From: Anaerolineae bacterium
GTDB taxonomy: Bacteria > Chloroflexota > Anaerolineae > Anaerolineales > Anaerolineaceae
Direction of reading: 5' to 3'
Length of the DNA: 7,119 bases
Assembly (NCBI GenBank): GCA_016213455.1
Contig: JACRAG010000083.1
Location: 1-7,119, forward strand
The notes beneath the pieces were generated by a model. The model was not told the DNA's origin, made no database searches, and saw only the letters and a list, made by a program, of their open reading frames with translations. Shown here piece by piece: positions 6,416-7,119 of this stretch. Both the position numbers and the translations under genes were made by a program. Position 1 is the stretch's first letter, and the number at the start of each line of letters is the position of its first letter.

Positions 6416-7119
6416 AACGCGCAACCCGGCCGGAAGCATCTCCGCCCATCAAGGCGGTGACCTCAGCCACACTGACGGCATTGAAATCACCCACAATGGA
6501 ATGCTTCAGGCAGGCAGCGGCGGCGGCAAAATTGAGTGCCTTTTGGGGGTCCGCGGCGAACGCACGCAAACCATAGATCAAACCCGCCATGAACGAGTCC
6601 CCTCCGCCGACCCGATCCACAATGGGCAGGATGTCGTAAACCGGCGCGGTGAAGAAGCGCCCCTTTTGCCAGAGCACGCCCGACCAGGTGTTGTGACTGG
6701 CAGAAAGCGACCCGCGCAAGGTGATGGAAATGGTGCTGAGCGACGGGAAGCGCTCCGCCAGAGCCTCACACACAAAACGGTAGTGTCCGGCGTCCACTTT
6801 TCCGGCGGTGACGTCGCTTTGCGGGGCGTGGATGCCAAACACCTTCTCCGCATCCTCCTCGTTACCCAGGGCGACGTCGCACAGACCGACCAGTTCACTC
6901 ATCACCTCTCCGGCGGATTTGCCCCATTTCCACAGTTTGGCGCGGAAATTCAAATCCGTCGAAACGATGACGCCGCGTTCGCGGGCTGCCAGGATGGCTT
7001 CGCGGCACACCGCAGCCGCGCCTTGCGACACAGCCGGGGTGATCCCCGTCCAGTGGAACCAATCTGCGCCGTCAAAAACACGGCTCCAATCGATGCTGCC
7101 CGGCTGGATGGTGGCAAAA
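6414..7119 (-). CDS. kdgK: 2-Keto-3-deoxygluconate kinase (PfkB family), N-terminus cut by window edge
   Basis: The C-terminal 234 residues of a PfkB-family sugar kinase. The frame stays open past position 7119, so the first ~100 residues of a ~340-residue protein are missing. It phosphorylates 2-keto-3-deoxygluconate with ATP to KDPG, the substrate of the adjacent aldolase. Visible motifs, N to C: SIDWSRVFDGADWFHWTGIT with 'WFHWTGITPA' typical of KDG kinases (codons ~7038-7094); the STDLNFRAKLW segment; NEEDAEKVFG; and PfkB signature 2 as DRVGGGDSFMAG, with the catalytic Asp at 6597-6599 in the GGGD anion hole; then KHSIVGDFN near the end. The GTG at 7029-7031 could look like a start but is only the Val after ITPA, since conserved kinase sequence continues upstream of it. 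The promoter lies outside the window. Confidence 0.9.
   Translation of the reverse strand, partial: FATIQPGSIDWSRVFDGADWFHWTGITPAVSQGAAAVCREAILAARERGVIVSTDLNFRAKLWKWGKSAGEVMSELVGLCDVALGNEEDAEKVFGIHAPQSDVTAGKVDAGHYRFVCEALAERFPSLSTISITLRGSLSASHNTWSGVLWQKGRFFTAPVYDILPIVDRVGGGDSFMAGLIYGLRAFAADPQKALNFAAAAACLKHSIVGDFNAVSVAEVTALMGGDASGRVAR

Noticed and set aside
6414..7031. KDG kinase starting at GTG 7031 (205 residues)
   Set aside because: The frame is open to the window edge and encodes WFHWTGITPA-type kinase sequence upstream of that GTG, so the gene is simply cut by the window.

Overview
This 7.1-kb stretch is moderately GC-rich and densely coding, and looks like ordinary chromosomal DNA from a free-living bacterium. 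The proteins resemble those of Chloroflexota (Anaerolineae-like), but nothing here is a taxonomic marker, so that placement is only a guess. There are no mobile elements, CRISPR arrays, tRNAs or rRNAs. Every intergenic gap is under 160 bases.

Layout of the plus strand, positions 1-5591: four genes, apparently each its own transcription unit. (i) A membrane-anchored GGDEF-EAL protein (6-2333; the true start may lie before the window) that could both make and degrade cyclic di-GMP. It ends in a terminator-like hairpin plus T-run at 2344-2386. (ii) A 12-helix major facilitator efflux-type transporter (2459-3820), also followed by a terminator-like hairpin. (iii) A small bacterial PH-domain protein (3975-4346) with a strong ribosome binding site. 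(iv) A membrane acyltransferase of the acyltransferase-3 / OpgC-like family (body 4497-5591). Its reading frame clearly begins at ATG 4425, but an in-frame TAG at 4488-4490 interrupts it exactly where this family usually has the Trp of an 'LDWLR' motif.

Layout of the minus strand, positions 5727-7119: a two-gene catabolic operon read right to left. It holds a 2-keto-3-deoxygluconate (KDG) kinase, cut by the window edge, then a KDPG aldolase 9 bases downstream. The aldolase Shine-Dalgarno overlaps the kinase stop codon. Together they turn KDG into pyruvate and glyceraldehyde-3-phosphate, the lower part of hexuronate catabolism or of a semi-phosphorylative Entner-Doudoroff route. This operon converges on the acyltransferase gene.

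I see no convincing new multi-gene system. The most notable signals are the amber codon in the otherwise intact acyltransferase and the near-consensus promoter (TTGACG, 16 bp, TACAAT) whose predicted start site falls on that gene's ATG, implying a leaderless mRNA. The c-di-GMP protein is notable for keeping every active-site motif I checked in both domains.
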